Shown here: positions 8,277 to 17,227 of the stretch, one piece after another
Layout of the letters: every line of letters begins with the position of its first letter
Position numbering within the stretch: the stretch's first letter is position 1
Source of the DNA: Melioribacter roseus
GTDB lineage: Bacteria; Bacteroidota; Ignavibacteria; Ignavibacteriales; Melioribacteraceae
Assembly (NCBI GenBank): GCA_020722085.1
Contig: DYLN01000015.1
Location: 1-43,851 of the forward strand
Direction of reading: 5' to 3'
DNA length: 43,851 bases
Program-made: the position numbers and the translations under genes
The notes under the pieces: generated by a model
Databases searched by the model: none
What the model was told of the DNA's origin: nothing
The model's input: only the letters and a program-made list of their open reading frames with translations

Positions 8277-8575
8277 TATGATTCTACAATTTCTTTAAGT
8301 TTCTCTTTAACGCTTACGTCAAGTTTATCAACAATTGCCATAATAACAGCATCGACAGGTTTATTCTTTGTAAAGGTTGTTTGTCTTGCAGATGAGCCCT
8401 GAGCAACCAGCACAACTTCACCTACGCCGGCACCAACAGAGTCAACTGCAACAACGGTTGATTCTTTTGGCGTAAGGTCCAAATTAAGCTGCCGTACAAT
8501 TAAAAATTTTGCCCCCACTAAATTTTCATCTTTACGTGTAGACCAGACTGTTCCGATAACTCTGCCTAATATCAA
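8276..8575 (-). CDS. EutN/CcmL family bacterial microcompartment vertex (BMC-P) protein, second copy
   Basis: 99 aa: MILGRVIGTVWSTRKDENLVGAKFLIVRQL...AVDSVGAGVGEVVLVAQGSSAR...PVDAVIMAIVDKL. Confidence 0.93.
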   Translation of the reverse strand: MILGRVIGTVWSTRKDENLVGAKFLIVRQLNLDLTPKESTVVAVDSVGAGVGEVVLVAQGSSARQTTFTKNKPVDAVIMAIVDKLDVSVKEKLKEIVES

Positions 8576-8576
8576 A

Positions 8577-8969
8577 TTAGCCTCTTAACTCTTTTGATGA
8601 AATAATTTTTAACCCGGTTTTCTTATATCTATTAACTTGATTTGTTAAAATAGTCAGTTTGTTAATTTTTGCAACTGCACAAAGAATTGCATCGCGTACT
8701 GACGCAACTTTATTAAAAAATTCTGAAACGTTCAAACTGTACCGTGAATTTATCCCCAAAATTTTCAGCGACTTCATCAACGAATCGACAGCCTCTTTTT
8801 CATTTTTCTTCTCTGCAAAAAAATAAAGTTCGGAAGAATTTAAAACTGTAGTAAAACATACGCCTTTACTCATAGCAATTTCAAGATCAGCAGGCAAATT
8901 CTCTTTGCTCATTAGATAGTCAATTAAAATATCAGTATCGATTAAATATTCCTGTGTAGAACTCATCAA
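8577..8969 (-). CDS. PIN-domain (VapC-like) nuclease
   Basis: EYLIDTDILIDYL...LNSSELYFFA...SVRDAILCAVAKINKLTILTNQVNRYKK: PIN acidic residues D, E, D present; fourth position N rather than D. Confidence 0.8.
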   Translation of the reverse strand: MMSSTQEYLIDTDILIDYLMSKENLPADLEIAMSKGVCFTTVLNSSELYFFAEKKNEKEAVDSLMKSLKILGINSRYSLNVSEFFNKVASVRDAILCAVAKINKLTILTNQVNRYKKTGLKIISSKELRG

Positions 8970-9247
8970 AATTTAACTTTCTTATTAAAATCAGTATCAG
9001 ACAAACTCCCTTTACAGGTTAAAAATCCATAGACTACCTCGTCGGGTAAAGACTGCAGATTTTTAACCTTTTCAAAAAGTTTACGGTTTACTTTATCTTT
9101 TACCGGATTCGAAAATATATCTACCTTTATTCTGCTCGTTCCGCTTTTTCTTAGTTCATATAATTTTTCTTTCGGTATTTCAAAGCTGCCGTCATTCTTA
9201 ATTTCTGATTCGAAAGATAAAAGAAGTTTTGATTTTTCTTCATCCAT
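8966..9247 (-). CDS. Small protein upstream of PIN gene, possible VapB-like antitoxin
   Basis: 93 aa with N-terminal [24 protein letters not shown] (AbrB/VapB-like flavour) and overlapping start/stop with the PIN gene. Confidence 0.5.
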   Translation of the reverse strand: MDEEKSKLLLSFESEIKNDGSFEIPKEKLYELRKSGTSRIKVDIFSNPVKDKVNRKLFEKVKNLQSLPDEVVYGFLTCKGSLSDTDFNKKVKF

Positions 9248-10403
9248 TTAAAAAACTATCTCCTTGCAAATTATTATTAATCTGGAAATAATGGGCTACT
9301 GTTTGTGCAACATCGGAAAAAGTTTTTCTAATTCCCAGATCGGTTCCAAGAACATGTTTGCGGTAATAAAGTAATGGAACATATTCCCTGCTATGGTCTG
9401 TGCTTTTTGATGTCGGGTCGTTTCCATGGTCAGCGGTTATGATCAGTCTGTCTGTCTCATCCATCGCATTAATAATTTCCGGCAGACTGCTGTCAAACTC
9501 CAGTAATGCTTTGTAAAAACCATCAGGGTCCAAACGATGACCATAATAAACATCAAAGTCAACGAGGTTAGCAAAGATGAAACTGTTATGCTCATTTTTC
9601 ATATTTGCAATTATTTTCTGAACGCCTTCTTGATTGCTTTTGGTTTTATCTTTCTTTCTGATTCCGCGGTAATTAAAAAGATCGTTAATCTTTCCGATTG
9701 CAATGGTTTGTATTCCCGCATCGTACAAATAATCTAAAATTGTTGGACCGAAAGGGTCTAATGAAAAATCTCTTCGGTTAGTTGTTCTGCTAAAATTACC
9801 GGGAGTGCCGATAAAAGGACGCGCTATAATTCTTCCCACAGCATCACTGCCGGTAAGAACTTTGTCGCGGGATATTTGACAAATTTCATAAAGACGTTCC
9901 AAAGGGATTACTTCTTCATGTGCTGCAATTTGAAAAACAGAATCGGCAGAAGTATAAACTATTGGATAAGCAGTTCTGATATGCTCTTCACCAAGTTCTT
10001 TTATAATTTCGGTTCCAGAAGCCGGTATGTTGCCGAGTATTCCTTTTACCCCCGTCTCCGCTAAAAACTTATCGATAATTCTCTGAGGAAAGCCTTCAGG
10101 ATACAGCGGAAATTCTTTATCAACTTTCAAACCGCCTAATTCCCAGTGTCCGGTAGTAGAATCTTTTCCGATAGATACTTCAGCCATCTTTCCAAAAGAT
10201 GCCATCGGATATTTTTGTGGGGGCATTCCTTTAATTGGACTAATGTTACCGAGTCCTAATTTTGCAAGATTAGGAAGGGTTAAACCTCCTAATTTTTCGG
10301 CCATGTTACCGAGTGTATTACTTCCCAAATCATTATACTTTTGTGCATCAGGCAGTTCACCGATACCAACCCCATCTAACACTATGACTATAAAATTTTT
10401 CAA
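9240..10403 (-). CDS. deoB: Phosphopentomutase
   Basis: [36 protein letters not shown]...[12 protein letters not shown]...[23 protein letters not shown], DeoB signatures. Confidence 0.96.
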   Translation of the reverse strand: MKNFIVIVLDGVGIGELPDAQKYNDLGSNTLGNMAEKLGGLTLPNLAKLGLGNISPIKGMPPQKYPMASFGKMAEVSIGKDSTTGHWELGGLKVDKEFPLYPEGFPQRIIDKFLAETGVKGILGNIPASGTEIIKELGEEHIRTAYPIVYTSADSVFQIAAHEEVIPLERLYEICQISRDKVLTGSDAVGRIIARPFIGTPGNFSRTTNRRDFSLDPFGPTILDYLYDAGIQTIAIGKINDLFNYRGIRKKDKTKSNQEGVQKIIANMKNEHNSFIFANLVDFDVYYGHRLDPDGFYKALLEFDSSLPEIINAMDETDRLIITADHGNDPTSKSTDHSREYVPLLYYRKHVLGTDLGIRKTFSDVAQTVAHYFQINNNLQGDSFLNG

Positions 10404-10409
10404 CGGATT

Positions 10410-12293
10410 TTAATTTGTAGTTTTAACTGTGTTTCCACCTTTTTCTAGCGCCTTGTTTAATGCAAGTTCTGCATCATAAAGAATTTCGTGGACGTCCGTC
10501 TTTCCCTGTGTAGAACTGACCCCTATTGAAACAGTAAAGGTAGTCTGCTTGGAAACTACCGCAACGGGCTTGCGCGCAATTTTTACGCGTAATTTTTCTG
10601 CCCAAAGAAAAACATCTTTTGCAGAAGTATTAAAGAAATAAACGCCGAATACTCTTTCTTTTAGTCTGCCGAAAAGATTAAGCGGCGTCATTTCGTCTTT
10701 AATCATTTGTGCAACAGCTTTCAAAACTTTCGGGAAAGGATTGCCGTCAAAAAGCGAATCTTGCTCAAGAAATTCATCAATGCTGATTAAGGCAACAGCA
10801 CCCTGAGCATTAAACTCCTTTGCTTTGACCAGATCAACAGCTAATCTTTCAACAAAGGAATTGTAATTCAAAGCTTTGGTTTCTATATCTACCGAGAGGA
10901 GGCTTTTAAATACATTTATAGTCGAATAGGAATACAAAATAAACGCAAACATCTTCATGGAATTTTTAACAAAATTTACATCATCGTTGGAATAAGCGTT
11001 CTTTTTCAGACTTTCAAAACACAATACGCCATAATTCTTCTCGTCGTAAATCATAGGAATTGCAAGAAAAGAGCCGTCAAAACTTACATCTTCCGACTGT
11101 GCAAAACGAGGAAAATCAGAATTTGTTGTATCATCAATTTTCACAGGGATTCCGCTCAATATTGCTTTGCCAACAAGGGTTCTGCTTAGATCGACCTCAA
11201 GGTTTTCTCCAACATATTTAAGCGATGTACGGTTAACAATTTTTGTTGTCTTGAATTTTTGTTCGGATGGGAAATAATAAACAAAAGTAAAGGCGTCCCA
11301 CGGAATTAATCCGCTGACCGCACTTTCAAGAGAAGCAAAAAGTTCGGATTCAGTTTCAAATCTCCTGTCACAGCTTAAGACACTAAGCAAGGCTCTTAAT
11401 CTTTGTTCCGATTGAGTCTCGCTGAACTTCTCTTCGAACATTGAAATTATTATTGAAATTACTCGTACCACTCTCCCGAGAGAAAAAATTGACTCGATAC
11501 CGAAAGCATCGTTTACTTTCGAATCAAGTGCAAGTACACCGGCAAGGGATTTGCCGTAAAATAAAGGAACACCTACAAAACTTTTTATTCCTTGCGGCAC
11601 AGAATAATATCTAATAACATCTCTTTCTGCCAAAGGAGAAATATCGCTCAGTAATTCTGGTTCTTCTTTTTGGATTATCTTGCCTAAGATATCATCCTCA
11701 AGATCAAATTTTTTCTTTGTAATATGATTGGAGCTTGACACAAACCTTTCAAGTGTAAGACGCTTTTTAACTTTGTTATACCAAAAGAAAACTGCAGTGT
11801 GAGCCATAAAAGCATCTTTAACGATGTTGAGAATTTTTTCCAGGACAAAGCCAAATTGTTCATCCTGGTTTACATCATGTGGAAATTCTTCATGAACTAT
11901 TTTATCAAAATGCTCTTTGAAGTCCTCCGGTTTGAAAAAATCTTTCTTTGTGCGAGGTATTGTTTGATTAAAATTCTCCTGTGTTAATATCTCAATATTT
12001 TTGTTTGTCGAAACAATTTTAAATTCTTCACCTTCATTTGTATCATACTCTATTTCTTCGCCGGGAGTATTTTTTCCCGTTTCTTTGGGAAACTCTTCGA
12101 AGTTTTGCTGAGGTGGAGTTATTCCAACTCTTAAAGAATCACGCAAAAAAATTATGAACGCAACATAGATAACCAAAATAAGTGATGAAATAATACGCAG
12201 CATCAAATCATCGGTTAAGAATGGAATAGCAATCAACACCGGGATAAAAATAAATATAAAAAGTCTTTTCTTGTTTTTGTCGGTCATCCGCAA
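10410..12293 (-). CDS. Membrane-anchored double-GAF protein with degenerate GGDEF domain
   Basis: Two N-terminal TM helices; two GAF-like regions; C-terminal FTVSIGVSSTQ...YDAELALNKALEKGGNTV (GGDEF fold) but active motif reads RLKERVFGVYF. Confidence 0.78.
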   Translation of the reverse strand: MRMTDKNKKRLFIFIFIPVLIAIPFLTDDLMLRIISSLILVIYVAFIIFLRDSLRVGITPPQQNFEEFPKETGKNTPGEEIEYDTNEGEEFKIVSTNKNIEILTQENFNQTIPRTKKDFFKPEDFKEHFDKIVHEEFPHDVNQDEQFGFVLEKILNIVKDAFMAHTAVFFWYNKVKKRLTLERFVSSSNHITKKKFDLEDDILGKIIQKEEPELLSDISPLAERDVIRYYSVPQGIKSFVGVPLFYGKSLAGVLALDSKVNDAFGIESIFSLGRVVRVISIIISMFEEKFSETQSEQRLRALLSVLSCDRRFETESELFASLESAVSGLIPWDAFTFVYYFPSEQKFKTTKIVNRTSLKYVGENLEVDLSRTLVGKAILSGIPVKIDDTTNSDFPRFAQSEDVSFDGSFLAIPMIYDEKNYGVLCFESLKKNAYSNDDVNFVKNSMKMFAFILYSYSTINVFKSLLSVDIETKALNYNSFVERLAVDLVKAKEFNAQGAVALISIDEFLEQDSLFDGNPFPKVLKAVAQMIKDEMTPLNLFGRLKERVFGVYFFNTSAKDVFLWAEKLRVKIARKPVAVVSKQTTFTVSIGVSSTQGKTDVHEILYDAELALNKALEKGGNTVKTTN

Positions 12294-12418
12294 CCAAAAG
12301 AATATGTTTTAATAGCCGCTAGATTTAATTTACATTAAATACTGCGTCAATAATAATAAACTTTTTGTAAATATTCATTCTCGGTTTTCTTTGCGGTTAT
12401 ACAGGAAGTGAGAACGTA

Positions 12419-12997
12419 TTAAGCAAAAAATTTTTCTATGCGAAAATCGATTTCTTTTTTGCCTTTTCCCGTAACAGATGAGTAAGTAAGAAGGTTTTCA
12501 TTAAATATCAGTTCGTTGAAATATTCTGTGATTCTGGTTTTTGCTTTTTCAATTTCGGATTGTTTCAATTTATCTATCTTATTAAGAATAACAATGTAGG
12601 GGATTTTAAATTCTTTTAGATAATTGTTAAGCTGAATGTCATTCTGCATTGGTTCATATCTGCTATCTATCAAATGAATAGCAAGCCGATCATTTCGTTT
12701 AAGAAGAAAGAATTTCTCTATTAGACTTTCCCATCGATTTCTTTCCGATTTAGAGACTTTTGCGTAACCGAATCCTGGCAAATCAACCATATAAAATTTT
12801 TCATTAACCAAATAATAATTAATTGATCTAGTTTTACCAGGCGAGGAACTTGTCTTTGCTATTTTCTTACCAAATAGGGAATTAATAAAAGAAGATTTGC
12901 CTACGTTGGATCTGCCGCATAAAATTACTTCCGGCAAAGATTTTTTCGGAAGTTGGTCAATATGATAAACTGATTTTATAAAAGTAATTGTTTTCAT
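12419..12997 (-). CDS. engB: Ribosome biogenesis GTP-binding protein YsxC/EngB
   Basis: GRSNVGKSSFINSL...SSSPGKTRSINYYLV...VDLPGFGYAKVSK...NKIDKLK. Confidence 0.96.
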   Translation of the reverse strand: MKTITFIKSVYHIDQLPKKSLPEVILCGRSNVGKSSFINSLFGKKIAKTSSSPGKTRSINYYLVNEKFYMVDLPGFGYAKVSKSERNRWESLIEKFFLLKRNDRLAIHLIDSRYEPMQNDIQLNNYLKEFKIPYIVILNKIDKLKQSEIEKAKTRITEYFNELIFNENLLTYSSVTGKGKKEIDFRIEKFFA

Positions 12998-13003
12998 ATA
13001 AAC

Positions 13004-13030
13004 AAAAAAAGCAGCCCTACACCGGCTGCT
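13004..13030 (-). terminator. Intrinsic terminator downstream of rplQ
   Basis: Minus strand AGCAGCC-GGTGTAG-GGCTGCT followed by TTTTTT. Confidence 0.9.
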
Positions 13031-13054
13031 CTTTCATTTTAACCACAATTTATT

Positions 13055-13600
13055 TTACTCGTCTTTCTTTTTCTTCGCCGCAGATTTCTTAGCTTTAGTT
13101 TCATTCTTCTCGGTTGTTTCTTCGATCACATTAGCTTCTTCAACTTTTTCTTCTTTCTTTTCCACTTTCTTTTTTTCTTTTTTCTCTTCCTGTTTTTCGG
13201 ATTTTTCTGCTTGTTTACTCTTAGCTTTTTCAAGATTGATGTCGCTGTAATCTACTAGTTCAAGAATTGCAAGCTCGGCAGCATCACCTTTTCGCCTTCC
13301 AAGTTTAACGATTCTCGTATATCCGCCGGGTCTGTCTCCGACTTTTACTGCGACGTCATTAAATAATTCTTTAACAACGTCTTTATCATTAATCTGAGCA
13401 GCAACATATCTCCTTGCATGCACGGAGTCGTTTTTTGCTTTAGTGATAATCGGCTCAACAAAAGACCTCGTTTCTTTAGCTTTGGCAACCGTAGTTTTTA
13501 TTCTTTTATGGCGCAGCAGCGAAACAGCTAAGGTTCTCAATGTAGCCAAACGATGACTGTGTGTTCTCTTAAGTTTTCTTCCTTTAACTCTATGTCTCAT
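13055..13600 (-). CDS. rplQ: 50S ribosomal protein L17 with long Lys/Glu-rich C-terminal tail
   Basis: MRHRVKGRKLKRTHSHRLATLRTLAVSLLRHKRIKTT core; charged tail after ~residue 125. Confidence 0.96.
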   Translation of the reverse strand: MRHRVKGRKLKRTHSHRLATLRTLAVSLLRHKRIKTTVAKAKETRSFVEPIITKAKNDSVHARRYVAAQINDKDVVKELFNDVAVKVGDRPGGYTRIVKLGRRKGDAAELAILELVDYSDINLEKAKSKQAEKSEKQEEKKEKKKVEKKEEKVEEANVIEETTEKNETKAKKSAAKKKKDE

Positions 13601-13621
13601 TAAATTATCTCCAGAAATGAA

Positions 13622-14617
13622 CTATTTTTCTTCGGGAATATTTTTTATGTATTTGTCAACATCCATTCCGAACTCGAGTCCGTAATTTTCAATAATCTCA
13701 ATAAGCTCAGCTAATGATTTTCTTCCGAAATTTCTAAACTTCAGCATTTCGTTCTCGTCTCTTTTAACAAGATCGGCTAAAGTTTTTATGTTGGCAGCTT
13801 TCAGGCAATTATGCGAACGCACACTCAATTCAAGGTCATCAACACTGGTTAATAATATCTTTCTAACACGTTCTGTTTCAGCGTCTTCTTTTTTCTCTAC
13901 TTTTTCTTCTTCCTGGTCGGTATCAAAATTGATGAAGAAATTAATATGGTCTTTTAATATTTTAGCAGCGTTTGATACCGCTTCTTCGGGAGTAATAGAA
14001 CCATCGGTTTTGACCTCGAGAGTTAATTTTTCGTAGTCATTTCTTTCGCCAATTCTAACATTTTCAACATCATATTTCACACTAATGATCGGTGTAAAGA
14101 TCGAGTCAATTGGAATTATCCCGATTGTTTGATCCTGTATTTTTTGTTCATTAGCCGGTACATATCCCTTACCCAGACCGAAGCGAAGTTCCATATTAAT
14201 TTTTGCATCGGCATTTAATTTGGCTATATGCTGGTCAGGGTTTAAAATTTCTATATCTGGACAAGCATTTTGCAATGCTTTTGCTGTAAAATCCATTGGA
14301 CCGGTTAAAGAAATTTCCATTCCAGTGGTCTTTTTGTTAATAATTCTCATTCTCACTTTTTTGAGATTAAGAATTAATTCTGTCATATCTTCGACCACAC
14401 CGGGTATTGTTGAAAACTCGTGCAGGACACCTTCAATTTTAATTGCAATAATAGCAGCACCCGTTAAAGACGAAAGTAAAACTCTGCGCATTGCATTGCC
14501 TAATGTAACACCAAACCCACGTTCCAACGGCTGGAGATACAATTTACCGTAATTGTTAGAACTGGATGACCCTTCTAAAACTACACCTTCCGGCATTTTT
14601 ATAAACGGATAGTTCAT
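13622..14617 (-). CDS. rpoA: RNA polymerase alpha subunit
   Basis: EPLERGFGVTLGNAMRRVLLSSLTGAA; C-terminal CTD NCLKAANIKTLADLVKR. Confidence 0.97.
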   Translation of the reverse strand: MNYPFIKMPEGVVLEGSSSSNNYGKLYLQPLERGFGVTLGNAMRRVLLSSLTGAAIIAIKIEGVLHEFSTIPGVVEDMTELILNLKKVRMRIINKKTTGMEISLTGPMDFTAKALQNACPDIEILNPDQHIAKLNADAKINMELRFGLGKGYVPANEQKIQDQTIGIIPIDSIFTPIISVKYDVENVRIGERNDYEKLTLEVKTDGSITPEEAVSNAAKILKDHINFFINFDTDQEEEKVEKKEDAETERVRKILLTSVDDLELSVRSHNCLKAANIKTLADLVKRDENEMLKFRNFGRKSLAELIEIIENYGLEFGMDVDKYIKNIPEEK

Positions 14618-14643
14618 GTAGAATCCTCTTTATTAATTAGATT

Positions 14644-15270
14644 TTACTTAGAATACAATTCAACGATTAACTGCTCATTTGCATTAAGCGGAATATCTTC
14701 TCTTTCGGGGACATTTAAGAAAGTACCCGAGAGCGTAGCTTTATCGATTGTGAGCCAGTTGTATACGTTATCCTTTGTTCTTCTCAACGAATTGTGAATT
14801 ACATCCAACTTCTTACTCTTATCGCAAACAGCCACAACATCACCGGCAGCTAAAGAATAAGAAGGAATGTCTACAATATGTCCGTTTACGGTAAAATGTC
14901 TATGAAGAACGAGCTGACGTGCAGCTTTGCGTGACGGCGCAAATCCTAATCTATAAACAGTGTTATCCAATCTTTTTTCAAGTAATTTTACCAGATTCGC
15001 ACCAGTTACGCCTTTTTGTCTGTTTGCTTTTTCAAAATAGTTACGGAATTGTGTTTCAACCAATCCATAAATTCTTTTTACTTTTTGTTTTTCCCTCAAT
15101 TGCACACCGTATTCCGAAAATTTGGAACGACGGCTTATTCCGTGCTGTCCAGGAGGATAATTTCTTTTTTCAATCGGACACTTTTCGGAAAAACATTTGC
15201 TGCCTTTCAAAAATAATTTCTGCCTTTCTCTTCTGCATAGTTTACAACTTGAACCTATATATCTTGCCAT
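14644..15270 (-). CDS. rpsD: 30S ribosomal protein S4 (Cys-containing N-terminus)
   Basis: [44 protein letters not shown]. Confidence 0.97.
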   Translation of the reverse strand: MARYIGSSCKLCRRERQKLFLKGSKCFSEKCPIEKRNYPPGQHGISRRSKFSEYGVQLREKQKVKRIYGLVETQFRNYFEKANRQKGVTGANLVKLLEKRLDNTVYRLGFAPSRKAARQLVLHRHFTVNGHIVDIPSYSLAAGDVVAVCDKSKKLDVIHNSLRRTKDNVYNWLTIDKATLSGTFLNVPEREDIPLNANEQLIVELYSK

Positions 15271-15285
15271 CTATTTTTTTCTCCT

Positions 15286-15672
15286 TTATACTCTTCTTTT
15301 TTTAGGCGGTCTGCAGCCGTTATGAGGAATAGGTGTGTTGTCTTTAATCGATAAAATTTGGAGTCCCGCTGTACTTAATGCTCTAATAGCAGCTTCTCTT
15401 CCGGCGCCTGGTCCTTTAACAAAAACATCAACTTTTCTCAGTCCTAAATCATAAGCTTCTTTTCCTGCAGCCTCAGCAGTTACCTGAGCGGCAAAGGGAG
15501 TATTTTTTCTTGAACCCTTAAAACCGTTTTTGCCGGCTGAAGACCATGAAATAGTATTGCCGTAAATGTCGGTAATAGTTACAAGTACATTATTAAAAGA
15601 TGCTTTAATATGTGCAACTCCCACTGCATCTACGTGGACTTTCTTTTTTGCTTTTTTAACTACTTTAGCCAA
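15286..15672 (-). CDS. rpsK: 30S ribosomal protein S11
   Basis: [27 protein letters not shown]...[18 protein letters not shown]. Confidence 0.97.
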   Translation of the reverse strand: MAKVVKKAKKKVHVDAVGVAHIKASFNNVLVTITDIYGNTISWSSAGKNGFKGSRKNTPFAAQVTAEAAGKEAYDLGLRKVDVFVKGPGAGREAAIRALSTAGLQILSIKDNTPIPHNGCRPPKKRRV

Positions 15673-15697
15673 ATTTTTCTCTCCTATTGATAAGTTA

Positions 15698-16081
15698 TTA
15701 CTTCTTAGCCGGAGTTTTCTTTTTGCCGGCTACAGTTTTACGTTTACCTTTTCGTGTACGGGAATTTGTTCTCGTTCTTTGACCTCTTACCGGGAGTCCT
15801 CTTCTGTGCCTAATTCCGCGGTAAGAACCAATATCCATTAGTCTTTTTATGTTCTGCTGAATTTCGCTTCTCAATGCTCCTTCAACTTTATATTCAGCAG
15901 TCATTACCGAACGGATGCGGGCAACTTCTTCCTCGGTCAAATCTTGAACTTTTTTATCCGGGTCGACTTCGGCTTTGGACAAAATACGATACGCTGTATT
16001 CTGACCTATCCCGAAAATGTAAGTCAATCCAATAAAAGCTTTTTTTTGTTTTGGTAAATCGATACCTGCTATACGAGCCAA
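15698..16081 (-). CDS. rpsM: 30S ribosomal protein S13
   Basis: [26 protein letters not shown]...[28 protein letters not shown]. Confidence 0.97.
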   Translation of the reverse strand: MARIAGIDLPKQKKAFIGLTYIFGIGQNTAYRILSKAEVDPDKKVQDLTEEEVARIRSVMTAEYKVEGALRSEIQQNIKRLMDIGSYRGIRHRRGLPVRGQRTRTNSRTRKGKRKTVAGKKKTPAKK

Positions 16082-16104
16082 ATCAGTTACCTCCTAATTA
16101 GGTT

Positions 16105-16218
16105 TTAGCCTTGTCTTTGTTTGTGTTTAGGATTTTTGCAAATAACCCTAACAACACCTTTACGTTTAATTATTTTGCAATGTTCGCAAATCTTTTTGAC
16201 AGATGATCTAACTTTCAT
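16105..16218 (-). CDS. rpmJ: 50S ribosomal protein L36 (37 aa; below ORF-track cutoff; edges approximate to 1 nt)
   Basis: Minus-strand [37 protein letters not shown]. Confidence 0.93.
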   Translation of the reverse strand: MKVRSSVKKICEHCKIIKRKGVVRVICKNPKHKQRQG

Positions 16219-16232
16219 TTAAGTCCCCGCTG

Positions 16233-16451
16233 CTATTTATATCTGTATGTAATTCTACCTTTATTCAAATCGTAAGGCGAAAGCTCAATGGCTACTTTAT
16301 CGCCAACCAAAATTTTTATGAAGTGCATTCTCATTTTACCGGAGATATGCGCTAAGATCTCATGCCCGTTATCCAATTTAACTTTGAAGTGGGCATTCGG
16401 TAAAGTTTCAGTTACCACTCCGTCAACTTTTATTGAGCCTTGCTTTGCCAT
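16233..16451 (-). CDS. infA: Translation initiation factor IF-1
   Basis: [53 protein letters not shown]. Confidence 0.97.
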   Translation of the reverse strand: MAKQGSIKVDGVVTETLPNAHFKVKLDNGHEILAHISGKMRMHFIKILVGDKVAIELSPYDLNKGRITYRYK

Positions 16452-16454
16452 AAA

Positions 16455-17216
16455 TTAAACCCTTGTTAATATTTCCGGTTTCCCATCTATGATAGCAATA
16501 GTATGCTCAAAATGTGCAGATGGTGAGCCGTCCGATGTATAAACAGTCCACCCATCTTCGGCAATTTTTACTTTATAAGAACCTGCATTAACCATGGGTT
16601 CAATTGCAAGAGTCATACCGTTTTTTAAAACTGCCCCGGACCCTTTCCTACCGAAATTAGGCACTTGAGGATCCTCGTGCAAATATTTTCCAACTCCGTG
16701 TCCACAAAGATCTCTTACGACCGAAAAGCCGTTTTTTTCGACATAGCTTTGCACGGAATTAGAAATATCCCCGACCCGATTTTTTGCTACAGCCTGTTCG
16801 ATTCCGATATAGAGAGATTCTTCCGTAACGCGCAGCAATTCTTTTTTTTCGTTTGAAATCTCTCCAATGGCAACAGTTAATGCTGCATCTCCGAAATAAC
16901 CGTTTTTCTCGACACCAACATCGAGGGAAAGGATTTCCCCTTCTTTCAGAACACGACCGTCGGGAATTCCGTGTACAACCTCATCATCAATTGAAGAACA
17001 AATTGAGCCGGGAAAATCGAAAGAACCGGCTTGCGAGTACCCTTTAAATGCTGCACGGGCATTATTACTCAAAATATAATCTGAAGCAATCCGGTCGAGT
17101 TCAATAGTTTTAACTCCGGGTTTTGCATATTTCTTCAGCAACTGCAAAGTTTCGGCAACTATTAAACAGCTTTCTCTTATTCTATCAATTTCCTGTTTTG
17201 TTTTTATTAAAATCAC
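16455..17216 (-). CDS. map: Methionine aminopeptidase type I
   Basis: SICSSIDDEVVHGIPDGRVLKEGEILSLDVG...CGHGVGKYLHEDPQVPNFG...LAIEPM. Confidence 0.97.
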   Translation of the reverse strand: MILIKTKQEIDRIRESCLIVAETLQLLKKYAKPGVKTIELDRIASDYILSNNARAAFKGYSQAGSFDFPGSICSSIDDEVVHGIPDGRVLKEGEILSLDVGVEKNGYFGDAALTVAIGEISNEKKELLRVTEESLYIGIEQAVAKNRVGDISNSVQSYVEKNGFSVVRDLCGHGVGKYLHEDPQVPNFGRKGSGAVLKNGMTLAIEPMVNAGSYKVKIAEDGWTVYTSDGSPSAHFEHTIAIIDGKPEILTRV

Positions 17217-17227
17217 ATTAGTACTGC

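Noticed and set aside
14644-16218. Mixed use of Cys-containing (S4, L36) and Cys-free (S14, L33) ribosomal protein forms as a zinc-economy signal
   Set aside because: Mixtures of C+ and C- forms are common in bacteria; without paralogues in view it is not informative
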